From Planctomycetaceae bacterium (lineage in GTDB: Bacteria > Planctomycetota > Planctomycetia > Planctomycetales > Planctomycetaceae), in NCBI GenBank assembly GCA_016795145.1, contig JAEUII010000287.1, positions 1 through 39,176 on the forward strand: 39,176 nucleotides of DNA. The letters run 5' to 3'. Position numbers and translations under genes: made by a program. This document shows, in pieces, positions 9,030 through 17,079 of this stretch (the stretch's first letter is position 1; every line of letters begins with the position of its first letter). The notes below the pieces were generated by a model. It was not told the origin of the DNA. It searched no databases and saw only the letters and a list, made by a program, of their open reading frames with translations.

Positions 9030-9512
9030 ATGAGCGACGTCAGTGACGAAGAGAAGAACTCGAAGTCCCCGCTGAGTGAGCAGCAGGCGGAGCAGCTGCG
9101 TGTTTTGGTCGAGCGAAGCCAGAAAGTGATGGCTCATGGCTGGATGGTTCGCACGTTCATCAAGCACTGTGACGAGGTCGAGGATTTTCCAGAGCTCAAC
9201 GAGATGGCTCGAACGATTTTCGACGTGTTCCGCGCCGTGGAAACTCAGATCGAAGATCCCGTGAATTATTTTCGAACGGTACGGAAGAAGATCAGCAAAC
9301 TCCGCTCGGCGGCTGAGCAGTTTGAAAAGGACGCCTGGCACGCCTCGACCCACACCAACTTCCAGCAGTGCGCTGTCGCGGCCAAGTTTCTCGGGGAACA
9401 GCTTCAGGAGCTGCTGGAGCAGGCTGAAAAGTCAATTCCTCGCCCCGCGCCTCCAAAAATTCAGCTTCCGGTTTCGCGCCCTGTTGTGGACACGACTTCG
9501 GGCGAGACTTGA
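9030..9512 (+). CDS. Hypothetical helical protein
   Basis: I do not recognise this 160-residue protein. It is hydrophilic and apparently all alpha-helical from about residue 14 to 142: LSEQQAEQLRVLVERSQKV, then PVNYFRTVRKKISKLR, then FLGEQLQELLEQAEK. A proline-rich tail follows. No signal peptide, membrane segment or metal motif is seen, so it is likely cytoplasmic. It follows the NfeD-type gene by 56 bp on the same strand and may share its transcript. The ATG at 9030 is the first start codon in the frame, although the frame stays open further upstream through the 18-bp repeats. Confidence 0.7.
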   Translation: MSDVSDEEKNSKSPLSEQQAEQLRVLVERSQKVMAHGWMVRTFIKHCDEVEDFPELNEMARTIFDVFRAVETQIEDPVNYFRTVRKKISKLRSAAEQFEKDAWHASTHTNFQQCAVAAKFLGEQLQELLEQAEKSIPRPAPPKIQLPVSRPVVDTTSGET

Positions 9513-9568
9513 GTATTTTTCTGAGTTTCCTGCGTTTCCTCTGCGAAGGTAAGAAGACTTTGCGGACA

Positions 9569-9586
9569 ACAGCAGGGGGGTGCTGT
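9569..9586 (+). terminator. Possible hairpin after the helical protein gene
   Basis: ACAGCA and TGCTGT enclose a run of six G residues, 56 bp after the stop at 9512. The sequence that follows (CGGGTTTGCGGGTTTTAT) is T-rich rather than a clean T tract. A weak intrinsic terminator is possible. The next gene, the kinase, starts at 9710. Confidence 0.35.
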
Positions 9587-9709
9587 CGGGTTTGCGGGTT
9601 TTATCCATCGTTCCAAAAAGGAAGTTCTGCCCGTTGCATTCGGTCGCCGAATTTGGAGCATGAAGAACTCTGTCGTCTGACCCTGTAGTCACCTGAGCAG
9701 TCTCGAGCC

Positions 9710-10543
9710 ATGCCGAACGGTGCCGTTGCCTCCGGAGAGCTAAAGATCCGCCAAAAGCTGGGAAAGTACCGGATCGAGCGTAAGCTTGGTTCGGGGGGAT
9801 TTGCTTCCGTTTACCAGGCGATGGACACGGTGCAGGGGATCCGAGTTGCGATCAAAGTCCCGCATGCCCAATACACGACGGAGGCCGTACTCACCGACTT
9901 CCGGAAAGAAATTCGAACAACAGCTCCGCTGGAACACGACAACATCCTTCCAATCAAGGATGCCAGCATCATCGAAGATCGCCTAGTGGTGGTATTTCCG
10001 CTCGGCGATGAAACGCTCCAGCAGCGCATGACTCGGAGAATTTCCCTGGAGAGCGCGTTTGAGATTGCTGAGCAGATTCTGAGAGCGACCGCTCTGGCTC
10101 ATTCGCATCATGTGATCCACTGCGACATTAAGCCGGAAAACGTGATCGTGTTTGCCGGCAACCGCATTCGGCTTGCCGACTTCGGGATCGCAAAGGTCTC
10201 CCAGAAGACGGTTCAGGGCGGCGGAACCGGGACGATCGGCTACATGGCTCCTGAACAGGCGATGGGAAAGCCATCGTTTCGTTCGGATGTGTTTTCCATC
10301 GGTCTGATCCTGTGGCGTCTACTGTCCGGGCACTGGCCGGAGTGGCCGTTTGCCTGGCCGCCATCAGGTTACAATCGTCTTCGAGGTCGAATTCATCCAG
10401 AGTTCATCGACTTCATGCGACGAGCAATCGATTTGAATCCTCGTCGCCGTTACCGCGATGCTGAGCAGATGCTGGCCATCTTTCTGAAGCTCAAGCAGCG
10501 CACGATTCGGCACGCTCGCAGCAGACGACGCCAGTCCGCCTGA
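9710..10543 (+). CDS. Minimal serine/threonine protein kinase
   Basis: The 277-residue protein is almost entirely a Hanks-type kinase domain. Seen directly: the glycine loop LGSGGFASVY (26-35), the VAIK lysine K49, the catalytic loop HCDIKPEN (H137, D139, N144), DFG at 157-159, and the activation-segment end GTIGYMAPEQ (174-183). The residue before the catalytic aspartate is cysteine instead of the usual arginine, so this is a non-RD kinase and may not need activation-loop phosphorylation. There is no membrane segment and no sensor or PASTA domain, so it is likely cytoplasmic. The C-terminus is basic (RTIRHARSRRRQSA). Substrates are unknown. It converges on the glycosyltransferase fusion gene. 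Confidence 0.93.
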   Translation: MPNGAVASGELKIRQKLGKYRIERKLGSGGFASVYQAMDTVQGIRVAIKVPHAQYTTEAVLTDFRKEIRTTAPLEHDNILPIKDASIIEDRLVVVFPLGDETLQQRMTRRISLESAFEIAEQILRATALAHSHHVIHCDIKPENVIVFAGNRIRLADFGIAKVSQKTVQGGGTGTIGYMAPEQAMGKPSFRSDVFSIGLILWRLLSGHWPEWPFAWPPSGYNRLRGRIHPEFIDFMRRAIDLNPRRRYRDAEQMLAIFLKLKQRTIRHARSRRRQSA

Positions 10544-10621
10544 CAAGTGGCGAACGCCGCTTGAATCCCAACCCGCTGCGTCAGCAAGGGATTATTGCCG
10601 GTCAGCCACTGTTGTGTTCCC

Positions 10622-13492
10622 TCACTGACGTGTCGGGTTGTGAAGGCTTAGCAGTGTTTCTTCCAGGCAGCGAACTTCCTGAGCATTCTCGAAGAGGCGA
10701 TGGCTGGAAGTCTGAATCGACCTCAATGTCCCCGCTCGAAACTCCGCGTCGTTCGCGAGTCGAACCGCCAGCGATGTGTATTCGTCGATGGAACTCACAA
10801 CGAGATCCTGAAATCCCATCGTGGCATACAAAGCCTGAGTGATGCGGCTTCGCAGAAATTCGCCCGGGAGCGTTACGACTGGTGCTCCCATGGCCAGAGC
10901 TTCATAGCTGCTGTTACCGCCACCAAAGTGAAGAGGATCCAGCACAACACTCGCCACCTGAAGAAGTCTCAGAAAGTCAGGATGCGGAAGCGACGGCAGA
11001 AACAGGCAGCGATCAAAGACGCTCGCCATCGTGGACGACCAGCGTGCCTTCAGGCGACTTGCCCATTCAGAGACTCGGCCATCAATCATGATCAGGTGGC
11101 CGCTGGTATCCTGCTCCAGAATGCGACGAAACAGAACATCGTCGTCCGGATGGATTTTGAAGAGTGTCTGAGGACACACGTACAAACTGCCCGTCGTCGG
11201 CAGACCGACTCGTTTTCGAAACTCCGGATCAACAGCCGGTTCAGCAGGACGTTCGTACCACGTTCCGGTCAGAGGCATTCGAATGAGTCTCTCTGAATAG
11301 TGTTCCTGCGCTGACGGCAAGTCCAGAAGTTCGCTGGACAGGAAGTAATCCATCTCACGGCTTCCTGTCGTTTCAGGATGTCCCCAAGTCACACACTGCA
11401 CCGGGGCCACGCGAGAAAATGCGAGCGTCGAACAGAGAGCATCCATCCCAACATCGGCGAAGACCAGAACGTCCAGGTCGAGAGATCGAATGGCTTCAAT
11501 GGCTTTTGAAACGTCTCGAGAAACGACCACGTAGCTGTCCGCCGCTTGCCGAAATCGTTGAGTGAATTCGTCCTGACCAGCGAAGGCACTGCAGACTGTT
11601 ACATGGAACTTCGATCGATCGAGCTGCTCGATTCGACCGATATTCAGCCGCCCGATCGTGTGATTTCGAAAGTACGCGGACAAGAATCCGACACGCAGTC
11701 TTCCGTCCGGCGATGGTGATCCTGCAGACTTACACATCGAGGATCCTCGAATGACTGATCCTCGCAGATTCATCAGAGCCACATCGTTGAGTCCCTGGTA
11801 AGCCCAGAAGAAGGTCGTCGGAACCAGATTGCGCGACGCATCGACAACAATTCCGTCATCTACCATGCGCTGCAGGGCAGTATGTTGCCGTTGTCTCCAG
11901 CGCTGGATGTCCTCATTCGATCGGTAGACGGTAGGCAGAACTGACGAGGCAAGCAGTCGATTCATCGGAGACGCATCGAACGTCAGCAGTTCGTCATACA
12001 CGGCCATGGCTCGTTCTGGATACCCCTGATTGAAGAGCAGGTATCCAAGATTCTGGCGAGCCGCCGCCATCCGGGGATCCGCAGAGACAGCGCGCTCGTA
12101 ACAGACGATCGCGTCAGACTGACGATCCTGTTCCTGCCGAAGATTCCCGAGCGTAATCCATGATGCGGCGTCGTTCGGATTGTGTTCGAGCCAGTCTTCG
12201 AGGCGAGTCGTCTCTGGTCGAGCCATCACCGTATTCGCCGAAGGCAGTTGCGGCGCTACTGCGGTGGAAGCAGCTGGTGCGACCGGTGAAACTGATGAGA
12301 CGACAGTCGACCACACGGGAACGCCCGTCTTCAGTTCCGACTGGTCGATGGATTGCTGACGCGATTCCGCACTTGATGCTGTCTGGCTGAACCACGGTGG
12401 CCTGGTCGAAACCGCAGGGACTTTTCCGATCGGTGGAACGACCCAAACATCATGCTCTTTTCCATCGGTACTCGCACCGGCCACATAAGGGCAGACAGAT
12501 CCCTGAGCCACTTCGACGGCGAAGATCTCTGTAACGCCCGACAGAAACTGGAAGACTGCCACCGTGCGACCCGAAATCAGATCGACCACACCGACGCCGC
12601 ACTTCAGGTTGTGACGATCTTCTGCGATCGGAACGCCCCCGAAGATCGATGTCTCGCGAATCTTCGACAGGCCAACGAAAGCAAACTGCCCCAGAAAGCT
12701 AAGCCCTCGCACATAGCCAGGAAACTTCTCAACAACCTCTCGCTTGCCGGTCGCAAGATCGACAGTGGCCAGTGCACCGCATCCTGAATCCAGAACCCAC
12801 AGTCGCCCCTGATACCATCGTGGTGAATGAGGCATCGCGAGTCCTCGACTGATGGTCTCCCCGGAAGCCACATCGATCAGAACACCACTGGTGGCTTTGT
12901 TCGGTCGCCAGCCTGCGGGCGTATCCGTTTCCGACATCGCGGAGACAAATGCCGGCTGGCCGTCCTTCATCGCCAGTCCGTTCAGATGACATCGATCCTG
13001 ATCTGCCAGCTGACTGATGAAACGAGGCTTCCAGCGAGGAACGAAACTGTAATCTTCATGCAGCGTACACAGACACGAGAACAGAGTATTCACGACCCAA
13101 AGCCCATCGTTTCCCCACGCAAGGTCGTGGCCGTGTATGTTGCCTGTCCAGGTGGACGTACGAGGAACGAAGCAGACATCCCATGTGCCTTTGGGTTCTA
13201 CGGAGGCCGCGACTTCTCGCTTTCCCTGCAGAAAGTTCATTTGCCGTCGCGTGCCCAGGGCCATTCGGTCACGGTCGATGGCCAGGCCCATCGGCTGCTC
13301 GTAACTGGCGAATGAAATTCGAAGCGACTTGTTGTGAACGCCAAGGACCAGCAGCTTTCCGGCCTGGTACGTCGTCACCATCAGCGACGCTTTGATGTGC
13401 GACAGGATGTCAGCCAGCACAGGAGTAAATTCGTAGCGAACTTCCATCATGGGTTCGCTGGCTGAAGCCGAGTCCGACTTGTCTGTCGTCAT
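10622..13492 (-). CDS. TIGR03032-like / TPR / GT41 (SPINDLY-type) glycosyltransferase fusion
   Basis: This 956-residue protein has three parts. Residues 15-360 match the TIGR03032 (DUF4915) family of unknown function, recognised from MVTTYQAGKLLVLG, the HDLAWGNDGLWVVNTLFSCL region and repeated beta-propeller-like strands. Residues 430-505 hold about two TPR units (NDAASWITLGNLRQEQDRQSDAI...). Residues 595-956 are an O-GlcNAc-transferase-like GT41 catalytic domain: GFLSAYFRNHTIGRL with H611, WGHPETTG at 703-710, PQTLFKIHPDDD with K779 (equivalent of the nucleotide-sugar-binding lysine), and LDPLHFGGGNSSYEAL around 851-866. It probably transfers a sugar to a protein or glycan in the cytoplasm; donor and acceptor are unknown. 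The ATG is at 13490-13492. A Pro/Ser/Ala-rich linker (365-425) joins the first two parts. Confidence 0.88.
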   Translation of the reverse strand: MTTDKSDSASASEPMMEVRYEFTPVLADILSHIKASLMVTTYQAGKLLVLGVHNKSLRISFASYEQPMGLAIDRDRMALGTRRQMNFLQGKREVAASVEPKGTWDVCFVPRTSTWTGNIHGHDLAWGNDGLWVVNTLFSCLCTLHEDYSFVPRWKPRFISQLADQDRCHLNGLAMKDGQPAFVSAMSETDTPAGWRPNKATSGVLIDVASGETISRGLAMPHSPRWYQGRLWVLDSGCGALATVDLATGKREVVEKFPGYVRGLSFLGQFAFVGLSKIRETSIFGGVPIAEDRHNLKCGVGVVDLISGRTVAVFQFLSGVTEIFAVEVAQGSVCPYVAGASTDGKEHDVWVVPPIGKVPAVSTRPPWFSQTASSAESRQQSIDQSELKTGVPVWSTVVSSVSPVAPAASTAVAPQLPSANTVMARPETTRLEDWLEHNPNDAASWITLGNLRQEQDRQSDAIVCYERAVSADPRMAAARQNLGYLLFNQGYPERAMAVYDELLTFDASPMNRLLASSVLPTVYRSNEDIQRWRQRQHTALQRMVDDGIVVDASRNLVPTTFFWAYQGLNDVALMNLRGSVIRGSSMCKSAGSPSPDGRLRVGFLSAYFRNHTIGRLNIGRIEQLDRSKFHVTVCSAFAGQDEFTQRFRQAADSYVVVSRDVSKAIEAIRSLDLDVLVFADVGMDALCSTLAFSRVAPVQCVTWGHPETTGSREMDYFLSSELLDLPSAQEHYSERLIRMPLTGTWYERPAEPAVDPEFRKRVGLPTTGSLYVCPQTLFKIHPDDDVLFRRILEQDTSGHLIMIDGRVSEWASRLKARWSSTMASVFDRCLFLPSLPHPDFLRLLQVASVVLDPLHFGGGNSSYEALAMGAPVVTLPGEFLRSRITQALYATMGFQDLVVSSIDEYTSLAVRLANDAEFRAGTLRSIQTSSHRLFENAQEVRCLEETLLSLHNPTRQ

Positions 13493-13702
13493 GTCAATGC
13501 CTGTTTGCCGGAGTGATTTCCGTCGCGAATCCTGCGGTTAAGATCAAGTGAGCGGATCTTTGCCCGCGATCTGCCTGGCGACCAGGTCGCTGGGGTACTT
13601 TCACGTGAAGGCCGAAGGATTTTCAAGGCAGATCCGACATTTCACGCGGAACGCACACTGAATTCCTGTATGGATTGCGGGCTGTTGAGTCCGTCATCAA
13701 GC

Positions 13703-13780
13703 TGAGCCGCGAGGCGCTAGCCGCGGGTGTTTTCAAGGTGCTTTTCTGACACTCACCCGCAGCTAGCGCTTTGCGGCTCA
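13703..13780. repeat. Palindromic intergenic repeat, TGAGCCGC family
   Basis: Two 27-nt arms (13703-13729 and 13754-13780) are reverse complements with three mismatches. They begin TGAGCCGC and end GCGGGTG on the left arm. The loop is 24 nt. The element lies in the 304-bp space 13493-13796 upstream of the glycosyltransferase gene and just past the scpA stop (both genes on the minus strand). A transcript from scpA would fold it into a long hairpin, so it may double as a terminator. The right half recurs at 32482-32525. The rest of the space shows no gene. Confidence 0.8.
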
Positions 13781-13796
13781 CTCAACACAACACTTC

Positions 13797-14543
13797 TCAG
13801 TGCGCGTTCTTAGGCGGCAGAACCCAGATTTCATCGAAGTCACACGGCTGCTCCGCGCGGTAGCCTTCGTGGCGAATGAGTTCCAGAATGGCCAGAAAGA
13901 TGCCGACGATGCGGGACTGAACTTTTTCGCCGTCGAAGAACTCACTGAATGCGACTCGGCCTTCCGCTCGAATGCGATCGCGAATCTGTTCCTGAAACAC
14001 GCTCATCGGTGTTTCGTCCATGCGAATGCTGATCGCTCGTTCGACATCCGGCATGCGAACAATACGCGACAATGCGCTGACAAGGTCCCAAAGTTCGACT
14101 TCGCGAATCTTGTCGATTGACCGATCACGCGTAACATTCGGTCGGTCGCTGGACAGGCGAGGATATCGCTCGAGCCATTCAGAAGCGCGCTCATCAAGAA
14201 GCTTGGCGGCTTCCTTGTAGCGACGGTATTCCATCAGCCTCGCGATCAGGTCACTTCCGCTCTCTTCGACCTCTTCTGTCGCTTCCTTAACCTCTTCAAC
14301 GACAGGCAGTACTTCACGGCTCTTGATCTCAAGCAGTGTGCTTGCCACGACGACAAAGTCACCCAGCAGTTCGTAGTCCAGGAATTCAAGGACTTCGATG
14401 TAGTCGAGAAAGTCAGTCGTGATCCGCGACAGGGACATGGAACACACGTCGATCTCATGACGTCGAACAAGGTACAGAAGCAGATCCAAAGGACCGGCGA
14501 ATGTGCCTGTATCGATTCGGTAGTCAGTGATCGTCAGTGTCAT
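13797..14543 (-). CDS. scpA: Segregation and condensation protein A
   Basis: ScpA is the kleisin subunit that bridges the SMC dimer and recruits ScpB in the bacterial condensin complex, which compacts and segregates the chromosome. The family pattern is clear: FAGPLDLLLYLVRRHEIDVCSMSLSRIT at the SMC-binding N-terminus, then DYELLGDFVVVASTLLEIKSREVLP. A charged middle (EEVKEATEEVEESG) and the C-terminal winged helix (RAEGRVAFSEFFDG...AILELIRH) follow. I place the start at the ATG at 14541-14543 (248 residues). An in-frame TTG at 14576 adds eleven residues ahead of the conserved region and looks less likely. Neither smc nor scpB is in the window. It is divergent from the zinc-ribbon protein gene. 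Confidence 0.94.
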   Translation of the reverse strand: MTLTITDYRIDTGTFAGPLDLLLYLVRRHEIDVCSMSLSRITTDFLDYIEVLEFLDYELLGDFVVVASTLLEIKSREVLPVVEEVKEATEEVEESGSDLIARLMEYRRYKEAAKLLDERASEWLERYPRLSSDRPNVTRDRSIDKIREVELWDLVSALSRIVRMPDVERAISIRMDETPMSVFQEQIRDRIRAEGRVAFSEFFDGEKVQSRIVGIFLAILELIRHEGYRAEQPCDFDEIWVLPPKNAH

Positions 14544-14733
14544 GAGAGGTTCCAGAGGTGCGGGCTTGTTCGGCAATTCCTGCCGCCAAACGAACAGGAG
14601 GGATCCTGCCGCATCTGAAAATCGTCGTTACAGTCGCTGCAACTGGATTGTTTTCCCGCGAAGACGAAACCAATCTGCTATCTTCTCTGAAGTTTCCGGC
14701 GAACGACGCCTTCTGCTGAGGATCAGACGAGCC

Positions 14734-16113
14734 ATGGCCATTGAATTTGACTGCCCTTATTGCACCGCCACGATTCGCGTTCCGGACGCGTATGGCGGAA
14801 AAGAAGGCCGTTGTCCCAAATGCAGTACTCGCCTTCTGGTTCCCACGGTGGTCCGGCCAGGAGCAAGTTCACCAGCCGTGGCCGGGCAGCCCGTGAATCC
14901 CGCGGCAGTCAACTCCGCGGCACCTTCCGGCGCAGTTGTTCCGGGAGTTGATGCTGCGGGGAGCCCGGCCGACCCTTCGTCACTGACCTTCCCCGATCCT
15001 CGACGTCCGGTCACAACGCCATCCAAGCGCAAGGGACGACGTCGGCCCAGCAGAGCACTTGTCATTGGAATGCCTGTCCTGGGATTTTTGATTCTGCTGG
15101 GGATCATCGGCTATGTGGTCACAACGCTTGCCCCAACTCTCAGCGGCGACCTCAGCGCAGTTCGGATCAATAACGAATCCGTCTCAAGGGCTCTGATTAC
15201 CTGGTCCGAAACGGGCCTCGACGAAACTCAGCAGGCCACACTTCGCGAAGCACTGCGAGCGACACCAGAAGTTCTCACCAGTGAACTCATGACCTGCCGG
15301 CTGATTGGGACAGAAGACGGAATCTCAGTGCAGCTCACAAACTCCGCGTCGACCGAATGGGTTGCGATCGAAACAGCCTCCGACCAGGGCAAAGCACTGG
15401 GACTCTGGCTGCGCAAAGAACGAAACACGCTGAACATGGCTCGCGTCGCCGAGCTGCACGCCGCTGTCAAAAAATACTGCGCCGACAAGTTGGCTCAGCT
15501 GGACGGCAGCAAAGTGACGCTGGATGCCATTCTGATACGCGACGACGTCGCCTTGAATGCTGGCGGTGGACCATTGAGCTTTGCGACTCAGGCGGTGATC
15601 GGAAAGCGAATCATTCGCTGTGCCGCGGAGAGCGAGCAGGGACAACTGCTGGTCTGCGTGCCGAAAGGAACACTGGCGTTTGAGCTGACAGGACGAGCCG
15701 GAAAAGATGGAAAGATACTGTTTGCCGGCCGTTACAACGTCATCGTGAATCCAGCCGCACCGAAGCCACCTGCCTCAAGCGATGATGAAACAGGCAGCGA
15801 CAAAACCAAAGGCGAGATGGATGACTCCGAAGCCGATACCGAGATGTCAGACGGCGACGAAATGAAGAAGGGTGATGAATCGGAGTCAATGGAAGAACCC
15901 TCCGACGATGCCATGTCGAAGCCGGAGATGAAAGAACCCGCCATGATGGACGGCGCGATGTCCGCACCTGTTCCCCTGATGAAAAGCCCGGCAATGGGCA
16001 ACGACATGAAGGGCGACAAGATGATGGAGGACGAAATGGATGCAATGAGTGACAGCAAGATGGACGAAGGCATGATGGACTCCAAGAAGCCATCCCCAAA
16101 GAAAAAGCCCTGA
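14734..16113 (+). CDS. MJ0042-type zinc-ribbon membrane protein with Met/Asp-rich tail
   Basis: From the ATG at 14734 (a GAGG lies 12 nt upstream) the protein has 459 residues. The N-terminus is a four-cysteine zinc ribbon (C7-x2-C10 and C27-x2-C30, FDCPYC...CPKC). A Pro/Ala/Ser-rich linker follows, then a basic stretch (KRKGRRRPSR), one membrane helix (about 107-131) and a soluble domain (about 140-340) that I do not recognise. The last 110 residues are disordered-looking, dominated by Asp, Glu, Lys, Ser and about nineteen Met in some 95 residues, ending KKPSPKKKP. The topology probably places the ribbon in the cytoplasm and the tail outside. Function is unknown. A longer in-frame reading from 14527 lacks family character and overlaps scpA. 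Confidence 0.85.
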   Translation: MAIEFDCPYCTATIRVPDAYGGKEGRCPKCSTRLLVPTVVRPGASSPAVAGQPVNPAAVNSAAPSGAVVPGVDAAGSPADPSSLTFPDPRRPVTTPSKRKGRRRPSRALVIGMPVLGFLILLGIIGYVVTTLAPTLSGDLSAVRINNESVSRALITWSETGLDETQQATLREALRATPEVLTSELMTCRLIGTEDGISVQLTNSASTEWVAIETASDQGKALGLWLRKERNTLNMARVAELHAAVKKYCADKLAQLDGSKVTLDAILIRDDVALNAGGGPLSFATQAVIGKRIIRCAAESEQGQLLVCVPKGTLAFELTGRAGKDGKILFAGRYNVIVNPAAPKPPASSDDETGSDKTKGEMDDSEADTEMSDGDEMKKGDESESMEEPSDDAMSKPEMKEPAMMDGAMSAPVPLMKSPAMGNDMKGDKMMEDEMDAMSDSKMDEGMMDSKKPSPKKKP

Positions 16114-16175
16114 CGCCCTGCCGTGCCTGACTCGGCTTTCTGCTTTCTGCTCTCCGCTCTCTGCTTTCCGCCTTA

Positions 16176-16236
16176 GTCACCGTAGGATGGGCGTTCCTGC
16201 CCGTCGAAGACTGTCGGACAGGAATGTCCAACCTAC
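16176..16236. repeat. 61-bp direct repeat, left copy; internally a hairpin
   Basis: This sequence recurs at 17000-17060 with only two mismatches. After GTCACC it forms an imperfect inverted repeat: the left arm GTAGGATGGGC...CCTGCCC pairs with the right arm GGACAGG...CCAACCTAC (about 21 nt each) around a GTCGAAGAC-type loop. It lies 6 bp past the vapC stop. Short palindromes of this kind are scattered between genes in several planctomycetes as I recall them. Here the pair brackets a toxin-antitoxin cassette. Confidence 0.85.
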
Positions 16237-16242
16237 CGAGGA

Positions 16243-16638
16243 TTAGTCTTTGGGAACAAAGGCGAACTTGGCGTGGCGTTTGGTTACGGCCGTGTCGAAA
16301 GTTGCAAATTCGCGGCAGCCCTGGTTGCGGCTCATCGCCACGAGAAGTTCATCGGAAAGATCAGCGCCGCGACGAACGGCGGCAAGTGAATGTCGCAGAC
16401 GGTCCTCATCTTCAAACTGCAGATTGTGAATTTGCAGCATTCGAGCAAACGCGTCGGCGATTTCCTCGCGAGTCCAGTCGTACAGGCTGGAAAGGACCCA
16501 ATCGGTTTCCACAAGGACGAGATCGGCGACGAAGAAACGTGCAGACTTGCGCATCAGCAGTTTCATCGTCGCTCTATACTGCGACTCGTCATCTCGCGTC
16601 AGATAACGGATCAGGACATTTGTATCGAGTCCGATCAT
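16243..16638 (-). CDS. vapC: PIN-domain ribonuclease toxin, VapC-like
   Basis: The 131-residue protein is a PIN-domain RNase of the VapC class. Acidic residues expected for the Mg-dependent site are D5 in GLDTNVLIRY, E44 in VLVETDWVL, D93/D96 in GADLSDELL, and D115 in FATFDTAV. The ATG overlaps the TAA of the upstream antitoxin by one base (TAATG), which implies translational coupling. Toxins of this class cleave tRNA or rRNA when unbound; the target here is not predictable by eye. The stop lies 6 bp from the left 61-bp repeat. Confidence 0.92.
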   Translation of the reverse strand: MIGLDTNVLIRYLTRDDESQYRATMKLLMRKSARFFVADLVLVETDWVLSSLYDWTREEIADAFARMLQIHNLQFEDEDRLRHSLAAVRRGADLSDELLVAMSRNQGCREFATFDTAVTKRHAKFAFVPKD

Positions 16639-16901
16639 TACCTTGACTTCCTGAATCTTCGCACCGCACCTGCTCGAACGGCATCCTTCAACTGTTCATT
16701 GGTTACGGTTTTTCTGGGTCGTTTGGCAGGGAACGTTTCGGCCAATTCTTCGAACGTTGCGGACTTGGCCGTCAAAACAACTCGACCACCCGGTTCAATT
16801 TCATACATCAGTAGTGAAGACGGCTTAATCTGCAGCGCTTCAACTATGACCTTGGGGATCGTCGTCTGATTCTTTGCAGTGAGTTTGGATGTGATGCTCA
16901 T
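16638..16901 (-). CDS. AbrB/MazE-fold antitoxin of the VapC pair
   Basis: The 87-residue protein begins MSITSKLTAKNQTTIPKVI, the swapped-hairpin AbrB/SpoVT DNA-binding motif, followed by LQIKPSSLLMYEIEPGGRVVL. The C-terminal half (FAKRP-type basic stretch, then NEQLKDAVRAGAVRRFRKSR) probably wraps the toxin. It should bind its own promoter together with VapC for autoregulation. It is the first gene of the two-gene operon, and its own promoter should lie between 16902 and 17079, which also holds the right 61-bp repeat. Confidence 0.9.
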   Translation of the reverse strand: MSITSKLTAKNQTTIPKVIVEALQIKPSSLLMYEIEPGGRVVLTAKSATFEELAETFPAKRPRKTVTNEQLKDAVRAGAVRRFRKSR

Positions 16902-16999
16902 GCAAGGATTTTACCTGTGAACAAGGAATCGAGCAATTGGTAAGGAATAGGAAACGTGTTTGCTGACGTTCTCTGACGGTGGTTCCGCTTGCGGCTTTC

Positions 17000-17060
17000 G
17001 TCACCGTAGGATGGGCATTCCTGCCCGTCGAAGACCGTCGGACAGGAATGTCCAACCTAC
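17000..17060. repeat. 61-bp direct repeat, right copy; internally a hairpin
   Basis: This is the second copy of the repeat at 16176-16236, in the same orientation. It lies between the end of the M50/HlyD fusion gene (stop at 17080) and the antitoxin start (16901). Both genes are transcribed leftward, so a hairpin in the transcript could terminate the large gene ahead of the toxin-antitoxin operon. Confidence 0.85.
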
Positions 17061-17079
17061 AAAGCCCCGCACCCCTTCC

